From: Staphylococcus debuckii
Lineage (GTDB): Bacteria; Bacillota; Bacilli; Staphylococcales; Staphylococcaceae
DNA length: 64,000 nucleotides
Reading direction: 5' to 3'
Assembly (NCBI RefSeq): GCF_003718735.1
Contig: NZ_CP033460.1
Span: forward strand, 1,302,001 to 1,366,000
Shown: positions 38,173-47,910 of the stretch, one piece after another
Position numbering within the stretch: the first letter of the stretch is position 1
Layout of the letters: each line of letters begins with the position of its first letter
Translations under genes and position numbers: made by a program
Notes under the pieces: model-generated
What the model saw: only the letters and a program-made list of their open reading frames with translations
What the model was told of the DNA's origin: nothing
The model's database searches: none

Positions 38173-38946
38173 ATGAGTTTACTTTTAAAAACGAGAGAAT
38201 TAAATACACTGTTACAAAAACATAAAGGTATTGCTGTAGACTTTAAAGATGTTGCGCGCAAAATTAGTGAGGTTACTGTAACGAATGTATTTATCGTATC
38301 ACGCAGAGGGAAAATTTTAGGTCATAGCTTAAATGAGTTGTTGAAAAGCAGCCGTATTAATCAAATGCTAGAAGATCGTCATATTCCAAGCGCATATACT
38401 GACAAATTAATGGACGTAAAACAAACGATATCTAATATTGGTATCGATGATGATTTATCAGTTTTCCCTCCTGAAAACAGAGACACATTTATTGATAGCA
38501 AAACAACAATTTTCCCAGTATTAGGCGGCGGTGAAAGACTAGGTACACTTGTACTAGGACGTGTGTCTGATGATTTCACAGATAATGACTTAGTATTAGG
38601 CGAATATGCTGCAACGGTATTAGGTATGGAAATCTTACGTGAAAAACACAGTGAATTAGAACAAGAAGCTCGTGATAAAGCAGCAATCAACATGGCAATC
38701 AATTCTTTATCTTACTCAGAAAGAGAAGCCATTGAACATATCTTTGAAGAGCTTGGCGGAAAAGAAGGCTTATTAATCGCCTCTAAAGTAGCAGACCGAG
38801 TAGGCATTACTCGTTCAGTGATTGTAAATGCTTTGCGTAAATTAGAAAGTGCCGGCGTAATTGAATCTCGTTCGTTAGGAATGAAAGGAACATTTATTAA
38901 AGTTAAAAAAGAACAATTCTTAGATGAATTGGAAAAATCTAACTGA
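38173..38946 (+). CDS. codY: Global GTP- and branched-chain amino acid-sensing repressor CodY
   Basis: Represses nutrient scavenging and virulence-type genes when isoleucine and GTP are plentiful. The 257 residues have an N-terminal GAF domain that binds branched-chain amino acids (about 1-155), a linker helix and a C-terminal winged helix ([36 protein letters not shown]). AAAGGAGAAG precedes the ATG. It is the last gene of the xerC-hslVU-codY operon. Its known targets would include amino acid transport and catabolic genes elsewhere. Confidence 0.97.
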   Translation: MSLLLKTRELNTLLQKHKGIAVDFKDVARKISEVTVTNVFIVSRRGKILGHSLNELLKSSRINQMLEDRHIPSAYTDKLMDVKQTISNIGIDDDLSVFPPENRDTFIDSKTTIFPVLGGGERLGTLVLGRVSDDFTDNDLVLGEYAATVLGMEILREKHSELEQEARDKAAINMAINSLSYSEREAIEHIFEELGGKEGLLIASKVADRVGITRSVIVNALRKLESAGVIESRSLGMKGTFIKVKKEQFLDELEKSN

Positions 38947-38977
38947 TAGTTTCTTCTATCTCTTTCAGTTTTCGATA

Positions 38978-39006
38978 TTGCTTTATAAAATGAATTATGT
39001 TATATT
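38978..39006 (+). promoter_or_regulatory. Putative sigma-A promoter for rpsB
   Basis: TTGCTT at 38978-38983, 17-base spacer, TATATT at 39001-39006. Transcription would begin near 39013 and give a leader of about 115 bases. Confidence 0.65.
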
Positions 39007-39009
39007 TAA

Positions 39010-39129
39010 TGACGGCTATAAAGCCGATAACACACATAAAGAGTTTAAGTATAGAGGGTGCGATGTAATTTCGTCGTTTTTATACGAGCTTTTTATGGAG
39101 GAAAATAACCAAATTGGAGGAATTTAATC
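39010..39129 (+). promoter_or_regulatory. Structured 5' leader of rpsB
   Basis: The leader starts with a small hairpin CGGCT/AGCCG (about 39013-39027). A second hairpin, CGATG (39061-39065) with CGTCG (39072-39076), is followed by T5 (39077-39081), which resembles a weak intrinsic terminator. Ribosomal protein S2 leaders that control rpsB are known in bacteria, so attenuation is a fair inference. Confidence 0.4.
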
Positions 39130-39915
39130 ATGGCAGTAATTTCAATGAAACAATTGCTAGAAGCTGGTGTTCACTTCGGTCACCAAACACGCCGTTGGAA
39201 CCCAAAAATGAAAAAATATATTTTCACTGAAAGAAATGGTATTTATATCATCGACTTACAAAAAACAGTGAAAAAAGTTGACGAAGCTTATAATTTCATC
39301 AAACAAGTATCTGAAGACGGCGGTAAAGTCTTATTCGTAGGTACTAAAAAACAAGCTCAAGAATCAATTAAAAATGAAGCAGAACGTGCTGGTCAATTCT
39401 ACGTTAACCAAAGATGGTTAGGCGGAATCTTGACTAACTATAAAACAATCTCAAAACGTGTAAAACGTATTTCTGAAATTGAAAAAATGGAAGAAGACGG
39501 TTTATTCGAAGTATTACCTAAAAAAGAAGTAGTTGAAATCAAAAAAGAATATGACCGTTTAATCAAATTCTTAGGCGGTATTCGTGATATGAAATCAATG
39601 CCTCAAGCATTATTCGTAGTTGATCCTCGTAAAGAGCGCAACGCAATTGCTGAAGCACGTAAATTACACATCCCAATCGTAGGTATTGTTGATACTAACT
39701 GCGATCCAGATGAAATTGACTACGTTATCCCAGCAAACGACGATGCTATCCGTGCCGTTAAATTATTAACTGGTAAAATGGCAGATGCAGTTTTAGAAGG
39801 ACAACAAGGTGTTTCTAATGAAGAAGTAGCTGCTGAACAAAACATCGACTTAAATGAAGATGAAAAAGCTGAAGCAGAAGAAGTTAAAGAAGAAACTTCT
39901 GTTGAATCAAACTAA
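39130..39915 (+). CDS. rpsB: 30S ribosomal protein uS2
   Basis: Late-assembling small-subunit protein that also anchors bS1-type function. The 261 residues start [20 protein letters not shown] and include [31 protein letters not shown] and [11 protein letters not shown]. The C-terminus is acidic (about 225-261), as in other staphylococci. TTGGAGGAA lies before the ATG. It precedes tsf but is separated from it by a large structured intergenic element. Confidence 0.97.
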   Translation: MAVISMKQLLEAGVHFGHQTRRWNPKMKKYIFTERNGIYIIDLQKTVKKVDEAYNFIKQVSEDGGKVLFVGTKKQAQESIKNEAERAGQFYVNQRWLGGILTNYKTISKRVKRISEIEKMEEDGLFEVLPKKEVVEIKKEYDRLIKFLGGIRDMKSMPQALFVVDPRKERNAIAEARKLHIPIVGIVDTNCDPDEIDYVIPANDDAIRAVKLLTGKMADAVLEGQQGVSNEEVAAEQNIDLNEDEKAEAEEVKEETSVESN

Positions 39916-39929
39916 GAATAATTCTGAGA

Positions 39930-40097
39930 GGAGAGTGGGACAGAAATAGTATATTCAAAAATATTTCGTTGTCCCGCCCCCGGCAAAGCTGACTAGAATA
40001 GAAAGCAGCTTGAAACAAGCGCATTTTCTATTCGGATAGCTACTGCCAGTTCAGGAAACAGGGGCTGAGACATTATTTTGTCCCAGCTCCTTTTTTT
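39930..40097 (+). repeat. Three-hairpin intergenic element between rpsB and tsf, ending in a terminator
   Basis: Hairpin 1 pairs GGGACA (39937-39942) with TGTCCC (39970-39975) and, inside, GAAATA with TATTTC. Hairpin 2 has outer pairs GGCA (39982-39985)/TGCC (40044-40047) and AGCT/AGCT, an inner GAATAGAAA (39996-40004)/TTTCTATTC stem (to 40033) and a GCTT/AAGC tip. Hairpin 3 pairs AGGGGCTGAGACA (40060-40072) with TGTCCCAGCTCCT (40079-40091), one mismatch, followed by T7. GGGACA/TGTCCC boxes of this kind are, from memory, dispersed in staphylococcal intergenic regions. Its third hairpin is a good terminator. Confidence 0.75.
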
Positions 40098-40231
40098 AAA
40101 ATATTATGAAGTATAAAAGAACTTTCATTGCATATTTACTAAAGTATGTATGAATTTGTAATAAAATAAATGAATAATCAGATATTGCAAGTTTAAAGCA
40201 AGGCAAATAGAGTTATATTCATATTAAGAAC

Positions 40232-40240
40232 TGATATACT
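40232..40240 (+). promoter_or_regulatory. Putative extended -10 promoter for tsf
   Basis: TGA followed by TATACT (40235-40240) forms an extended -10 box 45 bases upstream of tsf. No clear -35 is seen. Confidence 0.4.
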
Positions 40241-40284
40241 ATATTTGAAATGATTATTACGTTATATAAATGGAGGAAAAATAA

Positions 40285-41166
40285 ATGGCACAAGTTACAG
40301 CTAAATTAGTTAAAGAATTACGCGAAAGAACTGGCGCAGGTATGATGGATTGTAAAAAAGCGCTTGAAGCAACTGAAGGCGACATCGATAAAGCAATTGA
40401 CTACCTACGTGAAAAAGGTATTGCAAAAGCTGCTAAAAAAGCAGACCGTATTGCTGCTGAAGGTATGACTCATGTTGAAGTTGAAGGTAATGAAGCAGTT
40501 ATCGTTGAAATCAACGCTGAAACTGACTTTGTTGCGCGTAATGAAGGTTTCCAAGAATTAGTTAAAGAACTTGCGAAACACATTCTTGAAACTAAACCAG
40601 AATCTGTTGATGCTTTAATGGAAACTAAAATGTCTACAGGTGAAACTGTTAAAGAACGTATCAATAAAGCAATCTCAACTATCGGAGAAAAATTAAGCTT
40701 GCGTCGTTTTGCAATCAGAACTAAAGGCGACAACGATGCTTTCGGTGCTTACTTGCACATGGGCGGACGCATTGGTGTATTAACTGTTGTTGAAGGTACT
40801 ACTGATGAAGAAGCTGCGAAAGATGTTGCTATGCACATTGCTGCGATCAACCCTAAATATGTTTCTTCTGACCAAGTAAGCCAAGAAGAACTTTCTCATG
40901 AAAAAGAAGTTTTAAAACAACAAGCATTAAATGAAGGTAAACCAGAAAAAATCGTTGAAAAAATGGTTGAAGGCCGTTTACGCAAATATTTACAAGAAAT
41001 TTGCGCAGTTGACCAAAACTTCGTTAAAGACCCAGATGTAACTGTTGAACAGTTCTTGAAATCTAAAGGTGGTAAATTAACTGACTTTGTACGTTACGAA
41101 GTAGGCGAAGGTATGGAAAAACGTGAAGAAAACTTTGCTGACGAAGTAAAAGGACAAATGAAATAA
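40285..41166 (+). CDS. tsf: Elongation factor Ts
   Basis: Nucleotide exchange factor for EF-Tu. The 293 residues begin with the UBA-like N-terminal domain ([21 protein letters not shown]). The hallmark [14 protein letters not shown] (about residues 76-89) contacts EF-Tu, and two core subdomains follow. The C-terminus retains [28 protein letters not shown] precedes the ATG. It has its own probable promoter after the rpsB terminator. Confidence 0.97.
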   Translation: MAQVTAKLVKELRERTGAGMMDCKKALEATEGDIDKAIDYLREKGIAKAAKKADRIAAEGMTHVEVEGNEAVIVEINAETDFVARNEGFQELVKELAKHILETKPESVDALMETKMSTGETVKERINKAISTIGEKLSLRRFAIRTKGDNDAFGAYLHMGGRIGVLTVVEGTTDEEAAKDVAMHIAAINPKYVSSDQVSQEELSHEKEVLKQQALNEGKPEKIVEKMVEGRLRKYLQEICAVDQNFVKDPDVTVEQFLKSKGGKLTDFVRYEVGEGMEKREENFADEVKGQMK

Positions 41167-41189
41167 TTTTACTAAGTTGTTGAACAAGA

Positions 41190-41257
41190 AAGAAGACACC
41201 TTTGTATCTCTATATAAATGCACACATTTGTATCAGACATACCTTTTGTGTCTTCTT
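41190..41257 (+). terminator. Branched hairpin between tsf and pyrH (weak terminator or processing site)
   Basis: AAGAAGACAC (41190-41199) pairs perfectly with GTGTCTTCTT (41248-41257). Within the long loop, TATAAATG and CATTTGTA pair around CACA (about 41213-41232). Only a short interrupted T-run follows, so complete termination is doubtful. Confidence 0.4.
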
Positions 41258-41301
41258 TACTTGTATCACTTACATATTTTTACAATAGAGAGGATAGGAA
41301 A

Positions 41302-42024
41302 ATGGCTGAAACTTCTAAATATAATCGCGTTGTCTTGAAACTGAGCGGAGAAGCCCTTGCAGGAGAAAAGGGATTTGGTATTAATCCAATTATTATTAAA
41401 AGCGTTGCAAAGCAAATTGCAGAAGTTGTAGAACTAGATTGTGAAATTGCAGTAATCGTTGGCGGAGGAAATATCTGGAGAGGTAAGACAGGCAGTGATC
41501 TTGGCATGGATCGCGGTACAGCTGACTACATGGGCATGTTAGCAACAGTGATGAATGCATTGGCTCTTCAAGATAGCTTAGAACAATTAGACTGCGACAC
41601 ACGTGTGTTAACTTCTATTGAAATGAAACAAGTTGCAGAACCTTATATCAGACGTCGTGCAATCAGACACTTAGAGAAGAAACGTGTTGTCATTTTTGCG
41701 GCAGGTATCGGCAACCCTTACTTCTCAACAGATACAACAGCTGCTTTGAGAGCTGCTGAAGTTGAAGCGGATGTCATTTTAATGGGTAAAAATAATGTAG
41801 ATGGCGTTTATTCAGCTGACCCTAAAGTGGATAAAAATGCGAAAAAATATGAGCATTTGACTCATATCCAAATGCTTCAAGAAGGTCTTCAAATCATGGA
41901 TTCTACAGCAGCTTCATTCTGTATGGATAACAATATTCCATTAAATGTATTCTCTATTACTGAAGAAGGCAATATTAAACGTGCTGTGATGGGCGAAGAA
42001 ATCGGAACTACAATTACTAAATAA
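41302..42024 (+). CDS. pyrH: UMP kinase
   Basis: Phosphorylates UMP to UDP; bacterial hexameric enzyme of the amino acid kinase family. The frame is open from 41218, but ATG 41302 follows AGAGAGGATAGG and gives the family start and 240 residues. Motifs are [63 protein letters not shown] and [13 protein letters not shown]. It is followed closely by frr, the usual pyrH-frr pair. Confidence 0.96.
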   Translation: MAETSKYNRVVLKLSGEALAGEKGFGINPIIIKSVAKQIAEVVELDCEIAVIVGGGNIWRGKTGSDLGMDRGTADYMGMLATVMNALALQDSLEQLDCDTRVLTSIEMKQVAEPYIRRRAIRHLEKKRVVIFAAGIGNPYFSTDTTAALRAAEVEADVILMGKNNVDGVYSADPKVDKNAKKYEHLTHIQMLQEGLQIMDSTAASFCMDNNIPLNVFSITEEGNIKRAVMGEEIGTTITK

Positions 42025-42041
42025 ATTTGAGGTGTATTAAT

Positions 42042-42596
42042 ATGAGCGACATTTTAAGCGAAACTAGATCAAGAATGAAAAAGTCTATTGAAAGTTTGTC
42101 ACGTGAATTAGCTACAATCAATGCTGGACGTGCTAACTCTAACTTGTTAGCAGGTGTGAAAGTAGATTACTATGGCGCGCCTACTCCAGTACAACAATTA
42201 GCAAGCATCAGTGTTCCAGAACCACGTTTATTAGTAGTATCTCCATATGATAAAACTTCTTTATCTGATATCGAACGTGCAATCAATGCAGCTAATCTTG
42301 GTGTAAATCCTTCTAGTGATGGTGAGGTTATCCGTATCATGGTGCCTGCTTTAACTGAAGAACGTCGTAAAGAATTAGTTAAAGACGTTAAAAAAATGGG
42401 TGAAAACACGAAAGTTTCTATTCGTAATATCCGTCGTGACAGTAATGACGATTTGAAGAAAGACGAAAAAGAAGGCGCTATTACTGAAGATGAATTACGT
42501 ACAGGAACTGACGATGTACAAAAAATTACTGACGAATCAATCAAAGAAGTAGAAAAAGTACTAGATGAAAAAGAAAAGGATATCATGTCTGTATAA
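42042..42596 (+). CDS. frr: Ribosome recycling factor
   Basis: Splits post-termination ribosomes together with EF-G. ATG 42042, 7 bases after GAGGTG, gives 184 residues. The three-helix bundle domain I includes [21 protein letters not shown] and the C-terminal helix; domain II contains [20 protein letters not shown]. An upstream start at 42027 would precede the ribosome site and was rejected. It lies 17 bases after pyrH. Confidence 0.96.
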   Translation: MSDILSETRSRMKKSIESLSRELATINAGRANSNLLAGVKVDYYGAPTPVQQLASISVPEPRLLVVSPYDKTSLSDIERAINAANLGVNPSSDGEVIRIMVPALTEERRKELVKDVKKMGENTKVSIRNIRRDSNDDLKKDEKEGAITEDELRTGTDDVQKITDESIKEVEKVLDEKEKDIMSV

Positions 42597-42636
42597 TATC
42601 TCACATCTACTTGAATGAGTTGAAAATATTGTGACC

Positions 42637-42672
42637 AAAACTGTACCAACTAAGACTTTGGTACAGTTTTTT
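42637..42672 (+). terminator. Rho-independent terminator after frr
   Basis: AAACTGTACCAA (42638-42649) pairs perfectly with TTGGTACAGTTT (42658-42669), 8-base loop, T6. Confidence 0.88.
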
Positions 42673-42777
42673 AATTGTTCTATTCATTGCTATTAACGAG
42701 TGTGATAAAATGATAGATAATTGCATGAATAATCTATTATAATGTAACAGAGATAGATTGAGCTCGGAGGATAGACC

Positions 42778-43545
42778 ATGTTTAAAAAGCTGAAAAATAA
42801 AAATCAATCTGAACCAGAAGGGACATATTCAGATTTAGATTTACATAATATACCCGAACATATCGCGATTATCATGGATGGTAATGGCCGTTGGGCGAAG
42901 AAACGTAAAATGCCAAGAATCAAAGGGCATTATGAAGGAATGCAAACAATTAAAAAGATAACAAGAGCTGCAAATGATATCGGAGTAAAATATTTAACTT
43001 TATACGCCTTCTCAACTGAAAATTGGTCACGTCCTGAACAAGAAGTCAATTACATCATGAACTTACCTGTAAATTTCTTAAAAACTTTTCTTCCGGAATT
43101 GATAGAACGTAATGTGAAAGTCGAAACAATCGGGTTTACAGATGATTTACCAGCTTCTACAATGAAAGCAATTAATCACGCTAAGGAAAAAACTGCACAA
43201 AATGATGGATTGAAACTGATTTTTGCCATTAATTATGGCGGTCGAGCAGAAATTACAGATAGCGTTCGACGTATGTTTGATGATATGATTGAGCGAGGTC
43301 AAAAGAGCAGTGATATCACAGAAGAGGTAATCAATGAATATTTAATGACCAGTCAGTATCCTGATCCGGAGTTGCTTATCCGAACTTCAGGAGAACAACG
43401 AATTAGTAATTTCTTAATTTGGCAAATTTCTTATAGTGAATTTATTTTTGACCAAAAACTTTGGCCTGATTTTGACGAAGATGAACTGATGGATTGTATT
43501 AAAATTTACCAGAAAAGACAACGTCGTTTCGGTGGCTTATTATAG
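42778..43545 (+). CDS. uppS: Undecaprenyl diphosphate synthase
   Basis: Cis-prenyltransferase that makes the C55 lipid carrier for peptidoglycan and teichoic acids. The 255 residues contain HIAIIMDGNGRWAKKRKMPR with the catalytic Asp, LTLYAFSTENWSRP, INYGGRAEI and ELLIRTSGEQRISNF. CGGAGG lies upstream of the ATG. A TATAAT -10-like box lies at 42738-42743 without a convincing -35. It is 17 bases before cdsA. Confidence 0.96.
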   Translation: MFKKLKNKNQSEPEGTYSDLDLHNIPEHIAIIMDGNGRWAKKRKMPRIKGHYEGMQTIKKITRAANDIGVKYLTLYAFSTENWSRPEQEVNYIMNLPVNFLKTFLPELIERNVKVETIGFTDDLPASTMKAINHAKEKTAQNDGLKLIFAINYGGRAEITDSVRRMFDDMIERGQKSSDITEEVINEYLMTSQYPDPELLIRTSGEQRISNFLIWQISYSEFIFDQKLWPDFDEDELMDCIKIYQKRQRRFGGLL

Positions 43546-43562
43546 GGAGATAGGAGTATATT

Positions 43563-44345
43563 ATGAGAGTTAGAACGGTAACGGCAATTATAGCCTTGTT
43601 AATCTTTTTACCAATACTAATTATCGGCGGCCCTTTGTTGATGTATTTCTCATACATCTTGGCCCTCATCGCATTAAAAGAACTGTTGAATATGAATAAA
43701 ATTCGGTTTATTTCTATTCCAGGTCTGATTAGTGCACTCGGGCTGATTCTTATTATGCTGCCTCATGATTTGGGCGCATGGGTAGCAGCAGTCCAATTAA
43801 AAGGACTCATTATTATGAGTTTCGTAATTTTAAGTTATACAGTTATGTCTAAGAACCGCTTCAGTTTCATCGATGCTGCATTTTGCTTAATGTCAGTAGC
43901 ATATGTAGGTATTGGATTTATGTATCTTTACGAAACACGTGAAGCTGGATTAGCCTTCATCTTATTTGCATTCCTAGTGGTTTGGACAACAGATACAGGC
44001 GCATATTTATTTGGACGAAGTTTCGGCAAGCATAAACTATGGCCGGTCATCAGTCCGAATAAAACAATTGAAGGATTTATCGGCGGTGTATTAAGCAGTC
44101 TGCTCGTACCGTTGGTGATGCAATTCTTCGTGGATTTCGACTTCAATATTTGGATTATATTGCTGGTAACAGTTATTTTAAGTATGTTCGGACAATTAGG
44201 AGATTTAGTGGAATCTGGATTTAAACGTCATTTCGGCGTTAAAGATTCCGGTAAGATTTTACCTGGACACGGCGGGATTCTTGACCGTTTCGACAGCTTT
44301 ATGTTTGTCTTACCACTTTTAAATATTTTATTATTGCAAAATTAA
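43563..44345 (+). CDS. cdsA: Phosphatidate cytidylyltransferase CdsA
   Basis: Makes CDP-diacylglycerol, the branch-point for all membrane phospholipids. The 260 residues form about seven to eight membrane helices. The signature region near the C-terminus reads [20 protein letters not shown] and [19 protein letters not shown] with the metal-binding acidic residues. [15 protein letters not shown] and [12 protein letters not shown] are also family motifs. It is in an operon with uppS. Confidence 0.96.
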   Translation: MRVRTVTAIIALLIFLPILIIGGPLLMYFSYILALIALKELLNMNKIRFISIPGLISALGLILIMLPHDLGAWVAAVQLKGLIIMSFVILSYTVMSKNRFSFIDAAFCLMSVAYVGIGFMYLYETREAGLAFILFAFLVVWTTDTGAYLFGRSFGKHKLWPVISPNKTIEGFIGGVLSSLLVPLVMQFFVDFDFNIWIILLVTVILSMFGQLGDLVESGFKRHFGVKDSGKILPGHGGILDRFDSFMFVLPLLNILLLQN

Positions 44346-44351
44346 TAATGC

Positions 44352-44410
44352 GAGGCATGCGAGAAGTGCAAACAGATAAATATGCGTTTGCTGAACAGCA
44401 TGCCTCTTTT
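44352..44410 (+). terminator. Terminator-like hairpin after cdsA
   Basis: GAGGCATGC (44352-44360) pairs with GCATGCCTC (44398-44406), with an inner GCAAAC (44368-44373)/GTTTGC (44386-44391) stem, then TTTT. Confidence 0.6.
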
Positions 44411-44460
44411 CTGTAGCAAGGTTCATCTTTTTGCTTGTACATCATTCAAAATATCATTAA

Positions 44461-44490
44461 TATAATATATTATGTTGAAAATTTTCAACA
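44461..44490. promoter_or_regulatory. -10 box followed by an 18-bp perfect palindrome upstream of rseP
   Basis: TATAAT at 44461-44466 has no strong -35 (TTGTAC at 44435-44440 is 20 bases away). Seven bases later lies TGTTGAAAATTTTCAACA (44473-44490), a perfect 18-base palindrome covering the likely transcription start. This is a typical operator position. It is not a match to CIRCE, CtsR or the CodY box orientation. Confidence 0.5.
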
Positions 44491-44579
44491 CTACATATCT
44501 CAGAAGGGCAATATGGAAAGCGTTGCTTATCCTCGCTGAAACTTTTGAGAAATGAAAATTTAACCAGAGGTGGCCCATT

Positions 44580-45860
44580 TTGATAATTACTATCTTAGCT
44601 TTTATTATCGTATTTGGTGTCTTAGTTTCCGTTCATGAGTACGGCCACATGTTTTTTGCAAAACGCGCAGGGATAATGTGTCCTGAATTTGCTATCGGCA
44701 TGGGACCCAAGATTTTTAGTTTTAGAAAAAATGAAACATTATATACAATTAGACTCTTACCAGTCGGCGGCTATGTTCGAATGGCTGGAGATGGCATAGA
44801 TGAAGTGCCGGTAGAACCAGGCATGTCAGTCAAAATCAAATTAAATGATAAAGATGAAATTACACACATTATTCTTGATGATCAACATAAATTCCAACAA
44901 GCAGAAGTGATTGAAGTAAAAAAATGTGATTTCAAAGATAAAATGTATGTGGAAGGTATTACATCTTATGATGATGAAAGACATCGTTTTTATATTGCGA
45001 AGGAAGCTTATTTCGTTGAAGGCGGCAGCTTAATACAAATTGCACCGCGCAATCGCCAATTTATGCATAAAAAACCGTATCAAAAATTCTTAACATTATT
45101 TGCAGGCCCTTTATTCAACTTTATTTTAGCTTTAGTCATCTTTGTAGGTCTTGCATACTATCAAGGTACACCTACGCATTCTATTAAAGCAGTGGCAGAT
45201 CATTTCCCTGCACAAGAAGCGGGATTAAAAGCAGGTGATACAATTGAACAAATCGGACCGCATAAAATCAGCTCATTCGATGATGTTCAACAAGCGTTAG
45301 ATAAGAATAAAGATAAACCGGTTAAAGTGACTTATGAAAGAGATGGCAAGAATAAAACTGTACAATTAACACCGAAAAAGGTTAAAGAAGGTACCAAAGT
45401 TAATCCGAAATATGCGTATAAACTGGGTTATCAACCAGCCACAGAACACTCGTCGCTGATTGAACCATTAACAGCCGGAGTTACTAAATTTTTCCAAGCG
45501 GGAACATTGATTTTCACAGCTATTGTAGGTATGATCGGCAGCATTTTCACTGGCGGATTCTCTTTTGATATGTTGAACGGACCAGTGGGTATTTATCATA
45601 ATGTTGATACTGTAGTAAAAACTGGTATCATTAACTTGATAGGTTGGACTGCACTGTTAAGTGTCAACTTAGGTTTAATGAACTTATTGCCGATTCCCGC
45701 TCTTGATGGCGGACGCATACTCTTTGTGCTCTACGAAGCGGTATTCAGAAAACCAGTGAATAAGAAAGCAGAAACATACATTATTGGTGCAGGTGCCATT
45801 TTCGTCATTATAATTATGATATTAGTAACCTGGAATGACATACAGCGTTATTTCTTATAA
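44580..45860 (+). CDS. rseP: Site-2 metalloprotease RseP (zinc intramembrane protease)
   Basis: Cleaves membrane-embedded substrates such as anti-sigma factors, signal peptide remnants and pheromone precursors. The 426 residues have the zinc motif HEYGH (residues 19-23) in the first membrane helix, a PDZ domain in the middle (about 205-275) and the third metal ligand in [15 protein letters not shown]. Four membrane helices are seen. Start is TTG 44580 after AGAGGTGG. It is followed by proS after 21 bases. Confidence 0.95.
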   Translation: MIITILAFIIVFGVLVSVHEYGHMFFAKRAGIMCPEFAIGMGPKIFSFRKNETLYTIRLLPVGGYVRMAGDGIDEVPVEPGMSVKIKLNDKDEITHIILDDQHKFQQAEVIEVKKCDFKDKMYVEGITSYDDERHRFYIAKEAYFVEGGSLIQIAPRNRQFMHKKPYQKFLTLFAGPLFNFILALVIFVGLAYYQGTPTHSIKAVADHFPAQEAGLKAGDTIEQIGPHKISSFDDVQQALDKNKDKPVKVTYERDGKNKTVQLTPKKVKEGTKVNPKYAYKLGYQPATEHSSLIEPLTAGVTKFFQAGTLIFTAIVGMIGSIFTGGFSFDMLNGPVGIYHNVDTVVKTGIINLIGWTALLSVNLGLMNLLPIPALDGGRILFVLYEAVFRKPVNKKAETYIIGAGAIFVIIIMILVTWNDIQRYFL

Positions 45861-45881
45861 GAAACGGAGGATTTGAGTTTT

Positions 45882-47582
45882 ATGAGACAATCAAAAGTAT
45901 TTATACCAACGATGAGAGAAGTCCCAGCAGAAGCTGAAGCCTTGAGTCATCGACTATTATTGAAAGCAGGATTAATCAAACAAAGTACCAGTGGCGTATA
46001 CAGTTACTTGCCGCTAGCAACACGTGTCATTAACAACATTACAGCTATCGTACGCGAAGAAATGGAACGCATTGATGCAGTGGAAATTTTAATGCCTGCT
46101 TTACAACCTTCTGAATTATGGGAAGAATCAGGTCGTTGGGATGCTTACGGAAGTGAATTAATGCGCTTGACAGACAGAAACGGACGTCAATTTGCTTTAG
46201 GTCCGACACACGAAGAAGTCGTAACTTCACTTGTACGTGACGAAGTGAAATCCTACAAGCAATTGCCATTAACACTGTTCCAAATCCAATCTAAATTCAG
46301 AGATGAAAAACGTCCTCGTTTCGGTTTATTACGTGGTCGCGAATTTATCATGAAAGATGCCTATTCCTTCCATGCGGATGAAGAATCATTAGATGAAACA
46401 TACAATCAAATGTACGACGCATACAGCCGCATTTTCAAACGCGCCGGCATCAACGCACGTCCAGTCGTTGCAGACTCAGGAGCAATCGGCGGCAGCCATA
46501 CACACGAATTCATGGCCCTAAGCGAAATCGGCGAAGATACAATTGTCTACAGCGAGAATAGCGACTATGCAGCTAATATCGAAAAGGCAGAAGTGCCTTA
46601 TGAGGCAAAAGAAAGCTCTGAAGAGTTATTAGAACTAGAAAAGGTTGCTACACCTGATGCACACACTGCTCAAGAAGTCGCTGATTATTTAAATCGTCCA
46701 TTAGAACAAATTACCAAATCTATGATTTTCAAAGTGGATGGCGAATTTATCATCGTACTTGTACGTGGACATCATGAAATCAACGATGTGAAATTGAAAG
46801 CATACTTTGGTACAGATAATATTGAACTTGCAACACAAGATGAAATTATTAATTTAATCGGTGCTAAACCAGGTTCAATCGGACCTATTCAAGAAAAAGG
46901 CATCAAAGTATATGCAGATAACTTTGTCCAAGCGTCACCGAACTTAGTTATTGGAGCAAATGAAGATGGCTATCATTATATCAATGCAAATCCTGAGCGT
47001 GACTTTAACGTTGAAGCATTCGGCGATTTCCGCTTCATCTTAGAAGGAGAACCTTTAAGCGATGGATCAGGCGAAGCAAAATTCGCAGAGGGTATTGAAG
47101 TCGGACAAGTCTTCAAACTAGGTACAAAATATTCTGAAGCAATGAATGCCACATTCTTAGATAACCAAGGTAAAGCAAAACCATTAATCATGGGTTGCTA
47201 TGGTATCGGCGTTTCCAGAACTTTAAGTGCCGTTGTGGAACAAAATAATGATGAAAATGGTATTATCTGGCCAAAATCCGTTACACCATTTGATTTGCAC
47301 TTGATTACGATTAATCCTAAAAAAGAAGACCAACGTGAATTAGGCGATAAAATCTATGCTGAACTGCAATCATCATATGAAGTGCTGTATGATGACCGCA
47401 AAGAACGTGCAGGCGTAAAATTTAATGATGCTGATTTAATCGGTTTACCTATTCGTATTGTAGTCGGTAAACGTGCGGATGAAGGTATCGTAGAAGTAAA
47501 ACGTCGCGATAACGGCGAGAGTGAAGAAGTTGAAGTTTCAAACTTAGCCTCTTATATCGATAGCTTATATACACAAATTTAA
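45882..47582 (+). CDS. proS: Prolyl-tRNA synthetase (bacterial type)
   Basis: Class II aminoacyl-tRNA synthetase charging tRNA-Pro. TTG 45873 is in frame but too close to GGAGG; ATG 45882 gives the family start [15 protein letters not shown] and 566 residues. Motif 2 is [24 protein letters not shown]. An YbaK-like editing domain (about 230-380) contains [21 protein letters not shown], and motif 3 is [13 protein letters not shown]-terminal anticodon-binding domain follows. A strong terminator comes after the stop. Confidence 0.96.
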   Translation: MRQSKVFIPTMREVPAEAEALSHRLLLKAGLIKQSTSGVYSYLPLATRVINNITAIVREEMERIDAVEILMPALQPSELWEESGRWDAYGSELMRLTDRNGRQFALGPTHEEVVTSLVRDEVKSYKQLPLTLFQIQSKFRDEKRPRFGLLRGREFIMKDAYSFHADEESLDETYNQMYDAYSRIFKRAGINARPVVADSGAIGGSHTHEFMALSEIGEDTIVYSENSDYAANIEKAEVPYEAKESSEELLELEKVATPDAHTAQEVADYLNRPLEQITKSMIFKVDGEFIIVLVRGHHEINDVKLKAYFGTDNIELATQDEIINLIGAKPGSIGPIQEKGIKVYADNFVQASPNLVIGANEDGYHYINANPERDFNVEAFGDFRFILEGEPLSDGSGEAKFAEGIEVGQVFKLGTKYSEAMNATFLDNQGKAKPLIMGCYGIGVSRTLSAVVEQNNDENGIIWPKSVTPFDLHLITINPKKEDQRELGDKIYAELQSSYEVLYDDRKERAGVKFNDADLIGLPIRIVVGKRADEGIVEVKRRDNGESEEVEVSNLASYIDSLYTQI

Positions 47583-47590
47583 CTAAACAT

Positions 47591-47630
47591 TTTCCGAAGC
47601 TCTTTAAAAAGGGTTTCGGAAATTTTTTTT
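47591..47630 (+). terminator. Rho-independent terminator after proS
   Basis: TTTCCGAAGCTC (47591-47602) pairs with GGGTTTCGGAAA (47611-47622) with wobble pairs, an 8-base loop and T8. Confidence 0.87.
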
Positions 47631-47699
47631 ATTTTTACCGTAATCCTACCCATCAAAGTGTTTGCAGAGTTAACAGCTCAATTATTATAGTTTTAGTAT

Positions 47700-47910
47700 T
47701 TTTAGAACGGTCGAAAATTTGGTATAATATTGAAGAGTTTCTAAAAATGAACGTAAGTAACGTAACCGCGCTGATTTAAAAGTGTGGTTCTGTTTTTCAT
47801 AAAAGTAGTACTGCAAAAATCCTCTGACTTCCTCTTAAAACAATTGAGTTGTAATTCTATTCCTGCAGTTCTACAATTTTATTTAATCAATCATTAAGGT
47901 GGTAATTGTC
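47700..47910 (+). promoter_or_regulatory. polC promoter and leader with a terminator-like hairpin
   Basis: TTTAGA (47701-47706), 16-base spacer and TATAAT (47723-47728) with a TG extended -10 form a good promoter. The leader of about 175 bases contains AACCGCGC (47764-47771) pairing with GTGTGGTT (47782-47789, two G-T pairs), then T5 at 47793-47797, resembling an attenuator. No ORF is seen. The AAGGTGG ribosome site is at 47896-47902. Confidence 0.5.

Noticed and set aside
38924..39127. Small frame overlapping the end of codY and the rpsB leader
   Set aside because: It spans the rpsB promoter and leader hairpins and has no ribosome site.
41218..41301. N-terminal extension of pyrH
   Set aside because: It covers the tsf-pyrH hairpin and lacks a ribosome site; ATG 41302 gives the exact family start.
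44411..44579. Possible T-box leader ahead of rseP-proS, because a tRNA synthetase is in the operon
   Set aside because: No AGGGTGG-type T-box sequence or specifier-loop layout; only AGAGGTGG, which serves as the rseP ribosome site.
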